Positions 17,853 to 26,454 of a DNA stretch of 64,000 nucleotides are shown piece after piece. The number at the start of each line of letters is the position of its first letter. The first letter of the stretch is position 1. The position numbers and the translations under genes were made by a program. Location: assembly GCA_023954475.1 (NCBI GenBank), contig JAMLHW010000008.1, positions 1 through 64,000 of the forward strand, in the 5' to 3' direction. Below the pieces are notes generated by a model. That model made no database searches and had not been told where the DNA came from. It was given only the letters and a program-made list of their open reading frames with translations. The stretch comes from Anaerolineae bacterium (GTDB lineage: Bacteria > Chloroflexota > Anaerolineae > Promineifilales > Promineifilaceae).

Positions 17853-20120
17853 ATGCAGGTGAGTGAACAGCCGCGATTTGATTCGGCCGAATGGCGTGAT
17901 TGGCTGCTGATCATACTCCTGTTCTTGTCCGGATTTGCGTTGGTGGCCCCGGCACTGTTGCGCGACTCCCTCGTCGCCGGCAACGATCTGCTCTGGCTGT
18001 TTTACCCGTTCCTGTCCTTCAGCCGCGACGCAATTCAGAACTTTCAAATTCCGCTTTGGAATCCCTACCATTTTCTCGGTTTTCCCCAATACGCAGAACC
18101 GCAATTGGCGGCTTTTTATCCAATTTGGTGGTTGTTTGCGTGGTCGCCGCTGCCCACCGCGCAATTGCTGACCTGGTTGTTTGCGTTTCACATTGGATTG
18201 GCAGCAGCCGGTGTCTTTGTCTTGGCACGACAGGACGGGGTGGGGCGACCCGGTGCGTTGCTCGGTGGCCTGCTTGGCGGCTGGATGGCGTTTATACCGG
18301 CGCACCTGTTTGCCGGGCATTTGCCGCATTTGTGGACGCTGGCTTATTTGCCGTGGGTTCTCGTTGCCGCACAGTGGGCAGTGCGCCGGCGTTCCTGGTT
18401 AGCTGCTGTCGTCGCTGCTGTGCCGTTGGCGCTGGGCATTTTGGCCGGATATGCACCGTTTATGCTTTATCTCGTCGGTGGACTGCTGGTGTGGATGGTT
18501 TGGCTCGGTTTTCTGGCGCTGCGCGATGCCGGTTGGCGGGCAGCATTGCGCGTGGCTGGTCAGACTATCGTGATTGGTTTATCAGCGGTGGCGTTGACGG
18601 CGGTGCAGCTCATACCGACGTTGATGTTGGCGGCGCAATCGAGTCGTGTGGCACGTTCCGACTATGCGTTTGCCAGTTCGTTGTCACTGCCGATCTCGTA
18701 TCTGGTGACGTTGTTTGTGCCGGATGCGTTTGGGTCGCCGGTTGAAGGATCGTATTGGGGTACAGAGCCGATTTATGCGTATTGGGAGCTGATTCTGTAT
18801 GTCGGTGTGCTGCCGCTGCTGTTTGTGGTGTTGATTCGGCCGATTCCGTGGCAAAAGATGGCGTTTTGGTGCGTGTTGGGTGGCGGTGCATTGTTGCTAT
18901 CGCTCGGCCCGGCTGCCGGTTTGCACCGCGTTTTGTTTGATGTGTTGCCCGGTTTTGGCTTGTTTCGCGTACCCGGACGCTTTGGCTATTTCATTGCGCT
19001 GGCATTGGCTCTCATCACGGCGCATCTCTGGCAGACGTGGCTGCAAACCCGCCACAGCGCTGCCGTGTGGCGACCGCGACTCGTTTTTGGCATCGGTGTC
19101 GGATTGGCTGTGTTGTTTGGTCTGCTGGGATTTGCCGGTGATTTCGGCCGAATTGATGACCTGCTGCTGCAGTTGGCCCGTTTTTTCGCATTTGCCACGG
19201 CGACATTCGGCTTGCTTACTTTCGGGCAGACGCTCAATGTGCGACCGGCGACGCTGTTGGCGCTGCTGATCATCGTGCTCGATCTGGGCTGGTTTGGCGT
19301 ACGCTTTGTCGGCGACGTGTCGCCTGACGCCACAGCGTGGGCGACGGCGGATAAGGTGCTGCCGGATGGACGTGACATGTATCGGGTTTCGGCCGAATTC
19401 GACAACAACGGCGCACGTTATGGCTTCTACGAAGTCAACGGCTATGACGATTTCCGCACAGAGAGCAGCTTTGAACTGGCGGAACGGCTCAAGGGTGATG
19501 GTCGCATCGCCCGGCTGCTCGGCGCTCGTTATTTGCTCCAGTACGCCGACCGCAAACCACCCCAAGATGCGCTAGGCTGGTCGTTTGTCACGGAAGACGA
19601 CGATATTGCCGTCTACGAACGCGGTGATGTGCTGCCGCGAGCTTTCATTGTCCACGATGTGATCGGTGTCGCTGACCAGACGCAAGCGTGGGCGCTGATG
19701 GCTGATCCGGCCTGGAACCCGGCGCAAACGGCGATTGTGCAAGTAGAAGCAGGCACGCATTGTGCCGTCGAGCCGGTGTCGGGCGTCAGTCAGGCGACCA
19801 TCACGGCCTACGACGACAACAGGGTTGCGCTTGCGACGAAAAGTGACGCAGTCGGCTGGCTGGTGTTGTCGGATCTGGATTATCCCGGTTGGGAAGCGAC
19901 CATTGACGGCGAGCCGACCGCCATTCAAACGACAGACGCCGCATTGCGCGGCGTCTGTGTGCCCGCTGGGGAGCACGAAGTTGTTTTTGCATTTCGGCCG
20001 AATGTGTGGCGTGACGGCGGCTTGGTAACATTGGCCGCCTGGGTTGCCGTGGGCCTGGTTGCCGTTGTTTTATGGATTAGACGCAGCCGCTCAGTCGGTG
20101 ACGGAACGGATAATGGTTAA
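17853..20120 (+). CDS. YfhO-family membrane protein (third copy)
   Basis: 755 aa, a clear paralogue of the protein at 11212. It shares the external loop PLWNPYHFLGFPQYAEPQ, the GHLPHLWTLAYLPWVL segment, GFYEVNGYDDF, the short stretch AFIVHDVIGVAD in the external domain, and the closing motif LDYPGWEATIDGEPTAI ... VCVPAGEHEVVFAFRP. About twelve membrane segments are visible before residue 470. A TTG 15 bases upstream is an alternative start. Its last 30 bases overlap the convergent YncE-like gene. Confidence 0.8.
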   Translation: MQVSEQPRFDSAEWRDWLLIILLFLSGFALVAPALLRDSLVAGNDLLWLFYPFLSFSRDAIQNFQIPLWNPYHFLGFPQYAEPQLAAFYPIWWLFAWSPLPTAQLLTWLFAFHIGLAAAGVFVLARQDGVGRPGALLGGLLGGWMAFIPAHLFAGHLPHLWTLAYLPWVLVAAQWAVRRRSWLAAVVAAVPLALGILAGYAPFMLYLVGGLLVWMVWLGFLALRDAGWRAALRVAGQTIVIGLSAVALTAVQLIPTLMLAAQSSRVARSDYAFASSLSLPISYLVTLFVPDAFGSPVEGSYWGTEPIYAYWELILYVGVLPLLFVVLIRPIPWQKMAFWCVLGGGALLLSLGPAAGLHRVLFDVLPGFGLFRVPGRFGYFIALALALITAHLWQTWLQTRHSAAVWRPRLVFGIGVGLAVLFGLLGFAGDFGRIDDLLLQLARFFAFATATFGLLTFGQTLNVRPATLLALLIIVLDLGWFGVRFVGDVSPDATAWATADKVLPDGRDMYRVSAEFDNNGARYGFYEVNGYDDFRTESSFELAERLKGDGRIARLLGARYLLQYADRKPPQDALGWSFVTEDDDIAVYERGDVLPRAFIVHDVIGVADQTQAWALMADPAWNPAQTAIVQVEAGTHCAVEPVSGVSQATITAYDDNRVALATKSDAVGWLVLSDLDYPGWEATIDGEPTAIQTTDAALRGVCVPAGEHEVVFAFRPNVWRDGGLVTLAAWVAVGLVAVVLWIRRSRSVGDGTDNG

Positions 20121-21371
20121 TGCTGCACGTCGGTCGCACACCTCGATGTTTCGGCCGAATGGATCTGTCTCAAGGTGGAACGCTTTGTTGGCGACATAGG
20201 CAGTGTGTGTGACCGGATCGACATCGACCCACATTGGATCTTCAAATCCTTCGAGCGTTTCCACGACTTCCAATTCCTTGATTACTGATACCGTTTCATC
20301 CTTGAGATTGACGACAAACACATAACCGGAATACGGATCGACAGAGATCGACCACGGTTGATCGCCTACCGCAATGTTGGCAATGACATCGGTTCCCTTC
20401 AAGACAGTGACGGTGTTGTTGTTGGGATTGGTCACATAAACGTACCCGGTGTATGGGTTGCTGTCGATGCCAAATGAGCGCGCGGCGGTGAAAATGGTAG
20501 CGATGACAGCCCGATCCTTGAGAATGCTGATATTGTGCGGGTATTCAGGGCTGGGTGCGGAATGGGTGACGTAAAGCAAGCGCGTTTCCGGAACGTAATG
20601 TACATAGTCATTACCCCATCCAGCCTGTACCAGTGCGGTGGTTTCCGTGTCTTCGATGTACGCCACGCGCCCCAATCCCCAGTTGGCAGCGTAGACTTCG
20701 CCGTTGATCGGGTTCACAGTTAACTCGTGCAAATCACCTGCACCAGTATCGAACTGCTTCACCAGCTGATAATCGGCCGAATCAAACACACCCATCAAAC
20801 CGTTGTGCAGATCGCTGACATAAACATAGTCGTTGACCGGGTTGTAGACAATGCCGTAAGGATCGTAAGGTGTTATCAGTTCGTTCACAATGACCTCATT
20901 GTGGAACACGCTTACATTGCCGTGCAAATTGGTGATATATGTCTCGTTGGTTCCCGGCTTGTCGGTAGCGTGTGACGGCCAGTCACCACTGTAAACGAGC
21001 TTGACGAGTTGATCGTCCTTAACCACAGAGACCCGGCTAATTGGCTCTTCATTCAGCGCGGCAGACGTCACGCCAACTGAGGGCACATAGACATAGCCGC
21101 TGGTCGGGTTGACATGGACGTAATGCGGACAATACGCTCCGGTAAGAGGTACGGAATCCACAACTTGCGGGATCGGCAAATCGACCAGTGGTGAAAGTTC
21201 ATACTGGACGAGTGGTAGAAAGGTGTCGTTATCGGCAGCGGTTTCTGTCTGTGCCGGCGATGGTGTCAAGATCAAAATGGCAATCACGCAGGCGGCCAGG
21301 ATGGCGACGACTGCAATTCGGCCGAATGTGCGGCTGATTTCCGCATCTGATGAGTGCTGCTGTTGCGGCAT
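20091..21371 (-). CDS. Exported YncE-like beta-propeller
   Basis: 426 aa. A single hydrophobic segment (residues ~19-38) and an acidic linker are followed by TFLPLVQY, the exported-protein motif of this window. The rest is a seven-bladed propeller of the YVTN/YncE type, with repeats of the form NP.(S/N/T)GYVYV and DPYSGYVFVVN spaced ~40-45 residues (VNPTSGYVYVPS, YNPVNDYVYVSD, VNPINGEVYAAN, SNPYTGYVYVTN, DPVTHTAYVAN). No enzyme motif is visible; such proteins usually bind partners or DNA. The start has AGGAG nine bases upstream. The 3' end overlaps the convergent YfhO gene by 30 bp. Confidence 0.8.
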   Translation of the reverse strand: MPQQQHSSDAEISRTFGRIAVVAILAACVIAILILTPSPAQTETAADNDTFLPLVQYELSPLVDLPIPQVVDSVPLTGAYCPHYVHVNPTSGYVYVPSVGVTSAALNEEPISRVSVVKDDQLVKLVYSGDWPSHATDKPGTNETYITNLHGNVSVFHNEVIVNELITPYDPYGIVYNPVNDYVYVSDLHNGLMGVFDSADYQLVKQFDTGAGDLHELTVNPINGEVYAANWGLGRVAYIEDTETTALVQAGWGNDYVHYVPETRLLYVTHSAPSPEYPHNISILKDRAVIATIFTAARSFGIDSNPYTGYVYVTNPNNNTVTVLKGTDVIANIAVGDQPWSISVDPYSGYVFVVNLKDETVSVIKELEVVETLEGFEDPMWVDVDPVTHTAYVANKAFHLETDPFGRNIEVCDRRAALTIIRSVTD

Positions 21372-21540
21372 GAAGATTTAACTCCTGCATCGGTGTTGGT
21401 GAATGATGCCCCCAGGTTGTGGTCGCTAACCGACCATCTCACCGTGGCGAGACAAATGCAGGATGATAGCAAACGCATTCGGGCAAGTCAATGAGCGCAC
21501 CCGCTGTTCACCACCGGAAACGCGCTTATTTACCGACGAC

Positions 21541-21811
21541 TTAACATCGGCCGATTGTCGATTGTCTTTTGCCGCCCGGCAGAGAAGCGTTGTGCATTTG
21601 AGTTGATGTTGCGGAAGCTTAACATCGGCCGATTGTCGATTGTCTTTTGCCGCGCGGCAGAGAAGCGTTGTGCATTTGAGTTGATGTTGCGGAAGCTTAA
21701 CATCGGCCGATTGTCGATTGTCTTTTGCCGCCCGGCAGAGAAGCGTTGTGCAGTTGAGTTGATGTTGCGGAAGCTTAACATCGGCCGATTGTCGATTGTC
21801 TTTTGCCGCCC
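21541..21811. repeat. 78-bp tandem repeat, about 3.5 copies
   Basis: Copies begin at 21541, 21619, 21697 and 21775; the last is cut after ~37 bp, where it runs into the promoter of the methyltransferase. Only single-base differences are visible between copies (for example CCCGG/CGCGG and CATTTG/CAGTTG). Each copy begins TTAACATCGGCCGATTG, so each carries the genome-wide palindrome, and each contains the TTGTCT that serves as -35 box in the last copy only. The near identity implies recent expansion or ongoing homogenisation. Confidence 0.95.
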
Positions 21812-21824
21812 GTTCCCAGATAAT
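21796..21824 (+). promoter_or_regulatory. Promoter of the methyltransferase gene
   Basis: TTGTCT at 21796-21801 (inside the last, partial repeat copy), a 17-bp spacer and GATAAT at 21819-21824. The start is expected at ~21831, three bases before the ATG, so the mRNA would be leaderless. Confidence 0.55.
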
Positions 21825-21833
21825 TGCCACGCT

Positions 21834-22517
21834 ATGGACTATCGCAAACCAGTCGTTTTTGGCGAAAATTGGTCAGCATCGCGCTACAAAGTGCTGCCCT
21901 ACTTCGCTCATGAGCGCCGTTACATCAAGCCGGGCGCGACAATACTCGACCTGGGCTGCGCCAATGGCTGGAACATGAGCCGGTTTGTGCAATACGGGGT
22001 TAATCGGCCGATTGGTCTCGAACCAAATGCCGCAACTATCAAATTAGCGCTACATCACGGTCCGGTCACGCGTGCCAGCGGGTTGCAACTGCCGTTTCCC
22101 GATGCCGCATTTGACGTTATCTACGTGCAACACGTTCTGCATCACATTGGCGATGTCGACAGCGCATTGGGCGAAATCCGGCGCTGTCTGCGTCCTGACG
22201 GCGTGCTATTTCTCATCGAAACTGTTGAAGACAATCCCCTCATTCGCTGGGGACGCCGACTCTATCCGAGCTGGATGGGCGACGAAATCAACGCGCCGTT
22301 CACCTTTGACCAGTTAGGGCACCAGCTCAATGCGACCGGTTTCCAAATCATTCACGGTGAACCGTACAGCGTTCTCTTTTGGCTGTGGGAGACATTGCCC
22401 GATCAAATCGACATCATGGAACGCTTGACACCGGTTTTCGTCCGCCTTGAGCAGCTGCTCATGCGCTTTTTTCGCCGGCAAGCCGCCCATTGCTTTTACA
22501 TCGCGCACCGATCATGA
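21834..22517 (+). CDS. SAM-dependent methyltransferase (class I)
   Basis: 227 aa. The Rossmann-fold SAM site is ATILDLGCANGWN (motif I, residues ~40-52), followed by PIGLEPNAATIK, GLQLPFPDAAFDVIYVQHVLHHI (motif II/post-II, UbiE/Methyltransf_11 type) and a loading helix ALGEIRRCLRPDGVLFLIE. It probably methylates a small molecule or glycan precursor, but the substrate is unknown. The start at 21834 is just after its promoter. A longer reading through the tandem repeats would give nonsense 26-residue repeats. Its stop overlaps the next start (ATGA). Confidence 0.8.
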   Translation: MDYRKPVVFGENWSASRYKVLPYFAHERRYIKPGATILDLGCANGWNMSRFVQYGVNRPIGLEPNAATIKLALHHGPVTRASGLQLPFPDAAFDVIYVQHVLHHIGDVDSALGEIRRCLRPDGVLFLIETVEDNPLIRWGRRLYPSWMGDEINAPFTFDQLGHQLNATGFQIIHGEPYSVLFWLWETLPDQIDIMERLTPVFVRLEQLLMRFFRRQAAHCFYIAHRS

Positions 22518-24028
22518 ATCGCTACGGCATTGATCCGCGTTTGCAGCGCCGCGAATGGCGTTTGATTGCGCTGTTGTTCGTGATCATGGTACTCAAAGGT
22601 GTTCTCTGGTCCGTGGCGTTTCCACTGTGGCAGGGTCCGGACGAGGACGACCATTTTGCTGTCATCCAGTTTGTTGCCGAAATGGGGCGCCTGCCGGATG
22701 AAGGTGACGAATTCCTACCTGATGAGGTGACATTGTCGCGCGAGATAGCTGATGTCGGCCGATTGGATTACAACCCGGAACAGCGGCAAGCGTTTAGCAA
22801 TAGCGCCACTGGCCCCAACGAAGCCGAATTTGCTGCATTGTCGCCGCAAACGCGCACCACGTTTGACCTGGGAACAGTCGGCAAGCTGATGCACGCAACG
22901 CCGCTTTACTACATTCTGGCAGCGCCGGTTTACAACCTGTTCGACGGCGGCACATTGCTCGACCGCGCCTTTGTGCAGCGCCTGTTTGCTGTTCTCGTCA
23001 GCAGTCCGATTGTCATCGTTGCCTATCTGATCACGCGCCATTTGTTTCCGCGCCGCGCCGCGATGCGTCTGACCATACCGACGCTTGTCGCCTTTCATCC
23101 AATGATCACGGAAATCAGCGCCGTTGTCTCGGTGGATGGCTTGTTTTTTGTGTTGTACTCGTTGGCGATCTACATCGGTTTGCTGATCATCAGCGATGGT
23201 CTCACGCGCAAGGTAGCGGTGTGGTTTGGCGTGGTTTTCGTCGTCGGCTTTCTGATCAAGCCGACGATGAACGGATTTGCGCCGCTGATCGCGCTCATTG
23301 TCCTTTACGACTGGTCGCGTGCCGGTGACCGGTCGTCGTGGCGTGGTTGGCTGCGTGTTCCGAAAGGCAGTCGTCGCCGTGCCGTTCTCTGGAATACGCT
23401 CCTCATGGGCGTGATTGTCGTTATTCCGGCGTTGTGGTGGGTGCAGCGCAGTTTGCGGCTCAATGGTGATCCGCTTTACTTCAATCCTGTGGAAAAAGGA
23501 CATCGCGTGCTGGAAAATCCGTTTTACGATTACGGTTTCTGGCAGCACATGGTCGATTATTATCAATCGGTGTTTGGTGGTCTGTTTGTGACGTGGTGGG
23601 CACATTTTGGCTGGATCGATACGCCGTTGCCGCCATGGGTTTATACGTTGCTGCGCGTACTGACGTTTGTGGCGATGGCTGGTGTCATAGCCTTGTTTGT
23701 GCGTTATTGGCGGGGCAATCGGCCGATTCGATCCCATCTGACGCCGCTGATTCCCTGGTTTTTCCTTGCCCTGTCGGTCATCTTGCCCGTGATCATGATT
23801 CAGTATTACGATCTCACGTTTTGGCGCAGTTACGGTGTGGGACGTGGTTTACAGGGGCGCTACTGGTTGACGACAGTTGTGCCCATGTTGACCTTTTTCG
23901 TCGTCGGCTTGCTGGCATGGCTGCCGCGCAAATGGCATCCGCCCGCGCATGTCGTTCTTCGTGTAGCCATGATCGTGTTTAACATCATGGCGCTACTCGG
24001 CTACATTGTGCCGCGTTATTATCTGTGA
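22514..24028 (+). CDS. Polytopic GT-C-like membrane protein (DUF2142-like)
   Basis: 504 aa, ten to twelve hydrophobic segments. The first helix is followed by WQGPDEDDHFAVIQFVAEMGRLP, the same external-loop signature as the protein at 4634 (PDE..HF). TPLYYILAAPVYNLF is another typical GT39-like stretch. Unlike the paralogue it has no large external tail. The ATG at 22514 overlaps the methyltransferase stop by 4 bp, showing translational coupling. Probable sugar transferase of the exoplasmic face; donor unknown. Confidence 0.7.
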   Translation: MNRYGIDPRLQRREWRLIALLFVIMVLKGVLWSVAFPLWQGPDEDDHFAVIQFVAEMGRLPDEGDEFLPDEVTLSREIADVGRLDYNPEQRQAFSNSATGPNEAEFAALSPQTRTTFDLGTVGKLMHATPLYYILAAPVYNLFDGGTLLDRAFVQRLFAVLVSSPIVIVAYLITRHLFPRRAAMRLTIPTLVAFHPMITEISAVVSVDGLFFVLYSLAIYIGLLIISDGLTRKVAVWFGVVFVVGFLIKPTMNGFAPLIALIVLYDWSRAGDRSSWRGWLRVPKGSRRRAVLWNTLLMGVIVVIPALWWVQRSLRLNGDPLYFNPVEKGHRVLENPFYDYGFWQHMVDYYQSVFGGLFVTWWAHFGWIDTPLPPWVYTLLRVLTFVAMAGVIALFVRYWRGNRPIRSHLTPLIPWFFLALSVILPVIMIQYYDLTFWRSYGVGRGLQGRYWLTTVVPMLTFFVVGLLAWLPRKWHPPAHVVLRVAMIVFNIMALLGYIVPRYYL

Positions 24029-24039
24029 GGCTGGGATCG

Positions 24040-26451
24040 ATGCTGCGTCTTGTGGAGCGGTATGCACATTGGTTAGCTTTGGGGTTGATCGTGCTATTTT
24101 TCGGCCGATTACTCGTCACCGCTGCCGTGAAATCGAGCACCTTCGACGAACCAATTCACATTTTTCAGGGCGCCCTCTACTGGCAACACGACGAACTACG
24201 TCCACTGACCTACAATCCACCACTCGTCAATGCGTCGATTGGGTTGCCGGTTAGCCTTGTGTTGCATCCCGACCTGCCACTCGACGATCCGCTGTGGCCG
24301 ACCGAATACTGGCTGGAGATGAGTCAGGCGTTTTTTTGGAACGCCAACGCCAACGGCTTACAAATCCTGTGGGTAGGGCGGGTTGCCGTCATGCTGCTGC
24401 TGGCGCTGGCTGCTGCAATTGTCTACCGGTGGGCGGGGCAGTTATGGCACCATCGCCTCGCCGGCTTACTTGCCCTGATTGTGTTTACATTTGATCCCAA
24501 TATCCTTGCGCACAGTGGCTTGGCGACGACCGATGCGGGCAGCACCTTCTACATCGTCGTCGCGGCGTACCTGGTATGGCGTTATTGGGAACAGGTTGGC
24601 AGCAGAGAACCGCATACATCCCAGAACCGAAGTGCCGGTGTTGCGTCTTCTGACCTACCTGAGACGAAAGCGACTGCAAGCTCGACTATCTGGAGCAAGC
24701 TATTATACGTGGCCGCCGGTGTTGCGCTTGGTGCTGCATTTGCTGCCAAGTTGTCGGGCTTCATCTTGCTGCCGGCACTCGTCGTCATGGTTGGTTATCG
24801 GCTGTTTGTCTCTGACGAGGGTCATTGGCAGCGCCCACAGCGGCGCGACTGGTGGCGCTTTGTCGAAATAGGGGGCTGGCTGTTGATTGCGGCCGTTGTG
24901 TTCCTCATTGCCTACCGCTTTGAATGGACAGCGCTGGCCCGCGATTTTCGCGAACAGAGCACCCATTACAGCGCTGGACACAGCTCGTTTTTGTTGGGGG
25001 AAGTCAGCCGGGAGGGTTGGTGGTTCTATTTTCCCGTCCTCATCGGCATCAAGACGCCACTGCCGACCCTGCTGCTAATTTTACTGGGTCTGATCGCTTA
25101 CTTGTGGCGCCGCCGGTTTGCCTGGGAGACCGTATGGCCGCTGCTGATTGCCGGCGGCATATTGGCGGCTGGCATTAACAGCAGTGTCAATCTCGGCTAT
25201 CGTTATTTGCTGCCCATGCTGCCGTTGCTGGCGGTTTTTCTGGGCCAATTGGCGACTGACGCTGCATGGACGGCGTTCGGCATTCGAGGACGGCGTTTCG
25301 TGTCGGGTCTTGTCGGATTGGCTGTAATCGGCTTGGTGGGGGTGAGTTTGTGGGTGCATCCCGATTATCTGGCTTATTTTAATGTGGTGGGCGGTGGTAT
25401 GGAAAATGGTTGGCGCAATGTGGCCGATAGTAATATCGATTGGGGCCAGGATGTACAGGCGTTGGCTGATTTTTCAGCCGAAAACAACATCGACCACATG
25501 ACGACTGCTCTCTTTGGCGGCGATCCGCTGCCCTACGGCGTTCCGGCCACACAGTTGCCCGTGTGGCCTATCGGCAAACCGGGCACGCTCGACTATCTCG
25601 CATTCTATCCACCACGGCCTGCGGCCGGTTGGTATGCAATCAGCGTGACCAATTGGCACGGCGTGTACCATGATGATCCCACCTATCTTGACTATTTTCG
25701 CCAGCATGAGCCGACCGAACGCGTGGGACAATCGATTTTTGTCTACGATGTCGCGCCGGACGGACCGTTGACCGGCGTCGTGTTGGCCGGGCTGGGAATT
25801 GTCGATGTCGATTCGGCCGATTACGATGCGACCATTGCTACGAACAACATTGTGCTGCGCTGGGCGGACACCCGTGCTGCGTTTCTGTGGCCGGATACCA
25901 TGGTCAATTGGGCCGTCATTGGCAATGGTCATCAGCCGCAGAATCCGTTATTGGTTCAGTTTTACCATGAACCGGTCGCGAGCGGTGTTACGGTGCGCGA
26001 TGATGGACAGCGCATTGGCTATGACCTGGTGACATGGGATGCGAATCCGTTGGATACGGTAGAATGGCAATCGGCCGAAGCACTGTTCCGCGATCCGACG
26101 ACAGGTGACGTCATCCTGCAATTGAGTGGATTTATCGATAACGATGCCGATCTGCTGACGCGTTGGCAAGTTGTCACACCACCTTCCGGCGAGTTGCGTC
26201 TGTTTGTCCATGTACTGGATGCCGACGGCGCGATAATTGCGCAGCACGACGGCCTTGATCTGCGCGTCAGCGCCCTGCAGACCGGTGACCAATTCGCCCA
26301 GTTGCATCCGCTGGCGCTCGACAACTTGCCGCCGGGGACGTATGATGTGTGCGTCGGTGTCTACGACCCGGCGACCGGCGTACGTTTGCAGTTGCGTACA
26401 GGTGAAGACAGCGTGATTTTACAAACGCTGACGTATGGAGATAGTGATTAG
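24040..26451 (+). CDS. Glycosyltransferase family 39-like membrane protein with external domain
   Basis: 803 aa. The PMT/ArnT-like N-terminal loop is KSSTFDEPIHIFQGALYW, with the acidic pair DE near residue 35, followed by LTYNPPLVN. A later segment has AHSGLATTDAGSTFY, typical of GT39. Around twelve membrane helices end near residue 450. DSNIDWGQDVQALADF opens a soluble external part, which closes with a beta-sandwich-like domain (LRLFVHVLDADGAIIAQHDG ... LPPGTYDVCVGVYDPATG). The next protein ends in the same kind of domain. Start: ATG 24040 with GAGGCTGGGA upstream. A GTG at 24025 overlaps the previous stop. Confidence 0.7.
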   Translation: MLRLVERYAHWLALGLIVLFFGRLLVTAAVKSSTFDEPIHIFQGALYWQHDELRPLTYNPPLVNASIGLPVSLVLHPDLPLDDPLWPTEYWLEMSQAFFWNANANGLQILWVGRVAVMLLLALAAAIVYRWAGQLWHHRLAGLLALIVFTFDPNILAHSGLATTDAGSTFYIVVAAYLVWRYWEQVGSREPHTSQNRSAGVASSDLPETKATASSTIWSKLLYVAAGVALGAAFAAKLSGFILLPALVVMVGYRLFVSDEGHWQRPQRRDWWRFVEIGGWLLIAAVVFLIAYRFEWTALARDFREQSTHYSAGHSSFLLGEVSREGWWFYFPVLIGIKTPLPTLLLILLGLIAYLWRRRFAWETVWPLLIAGGILAAGINSSVNLGYRYLLPMLPLLAVFLGQLATDAAWTAFGIRGRRFVSGLVGLAVIGLVGVSLWVHPDYLAYFNVVGGGMENGWRNVADSNIDWGQDVQALADFSAENNIDHMTTALFGGDPLPYGVPATQLPVWPIGKPGTLDYLAFYPPRPAAGWYAISVTNWHGVYHDDPTYLDYFRQHEPTERVGQSIFVYDVAPDGPLTGVVLAGLGIVDVDSADYDATIATNNIVLRWADTRAAFLWPDTMVNWAVIGNGHQPQNPLLVQFYHEPVASGVTVRDDGQRIGYDLVTWDANPLDTVEWQSAEALFRDPTTGDVILQLSGFIDNDADLLTRWQVVTPPSGELRLFVHVLDADGAIIAQHDGLDLRVSALQTGDQFAQLHPLALDNLPPGTYDVCVGVYDPATGVRLQLRTGEDSVILQTLTYGDSD

Positions 26452-26454
26452 CTG

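Larger units (their letters stand above)
21372..21833. other. Intergenic region with tandem repeats
   Basis: 462 bp between divergently oriented genes. The left third (21372-21540) shows nothing I recognise beyond the RBS of the minus-strand gene. The remainder is the 78-bp tandem repeat and the methyltransferase promoter. Two open readings cross the repeats in opposite directions, because 78 is a multiple of three; I treat both as non-coding. Confidence 0.7.

Noticed and set aside
21541-21811. CRISPR-like array
   Set aside because: The copies are directly adjacent with no variable spacers, the unit is 78 bp, and no cas genes are present.
21426-22517. Proteins made of 26-residue repeats on both strands across 21.54-21.83 kb
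   Set aside because: The repeat unit is 78 bp, a multiple of three, so any stop-free frame remains open in every copy. Both strands are open at once, and the methyltransferase has a good promoter and ATG after the repeats.
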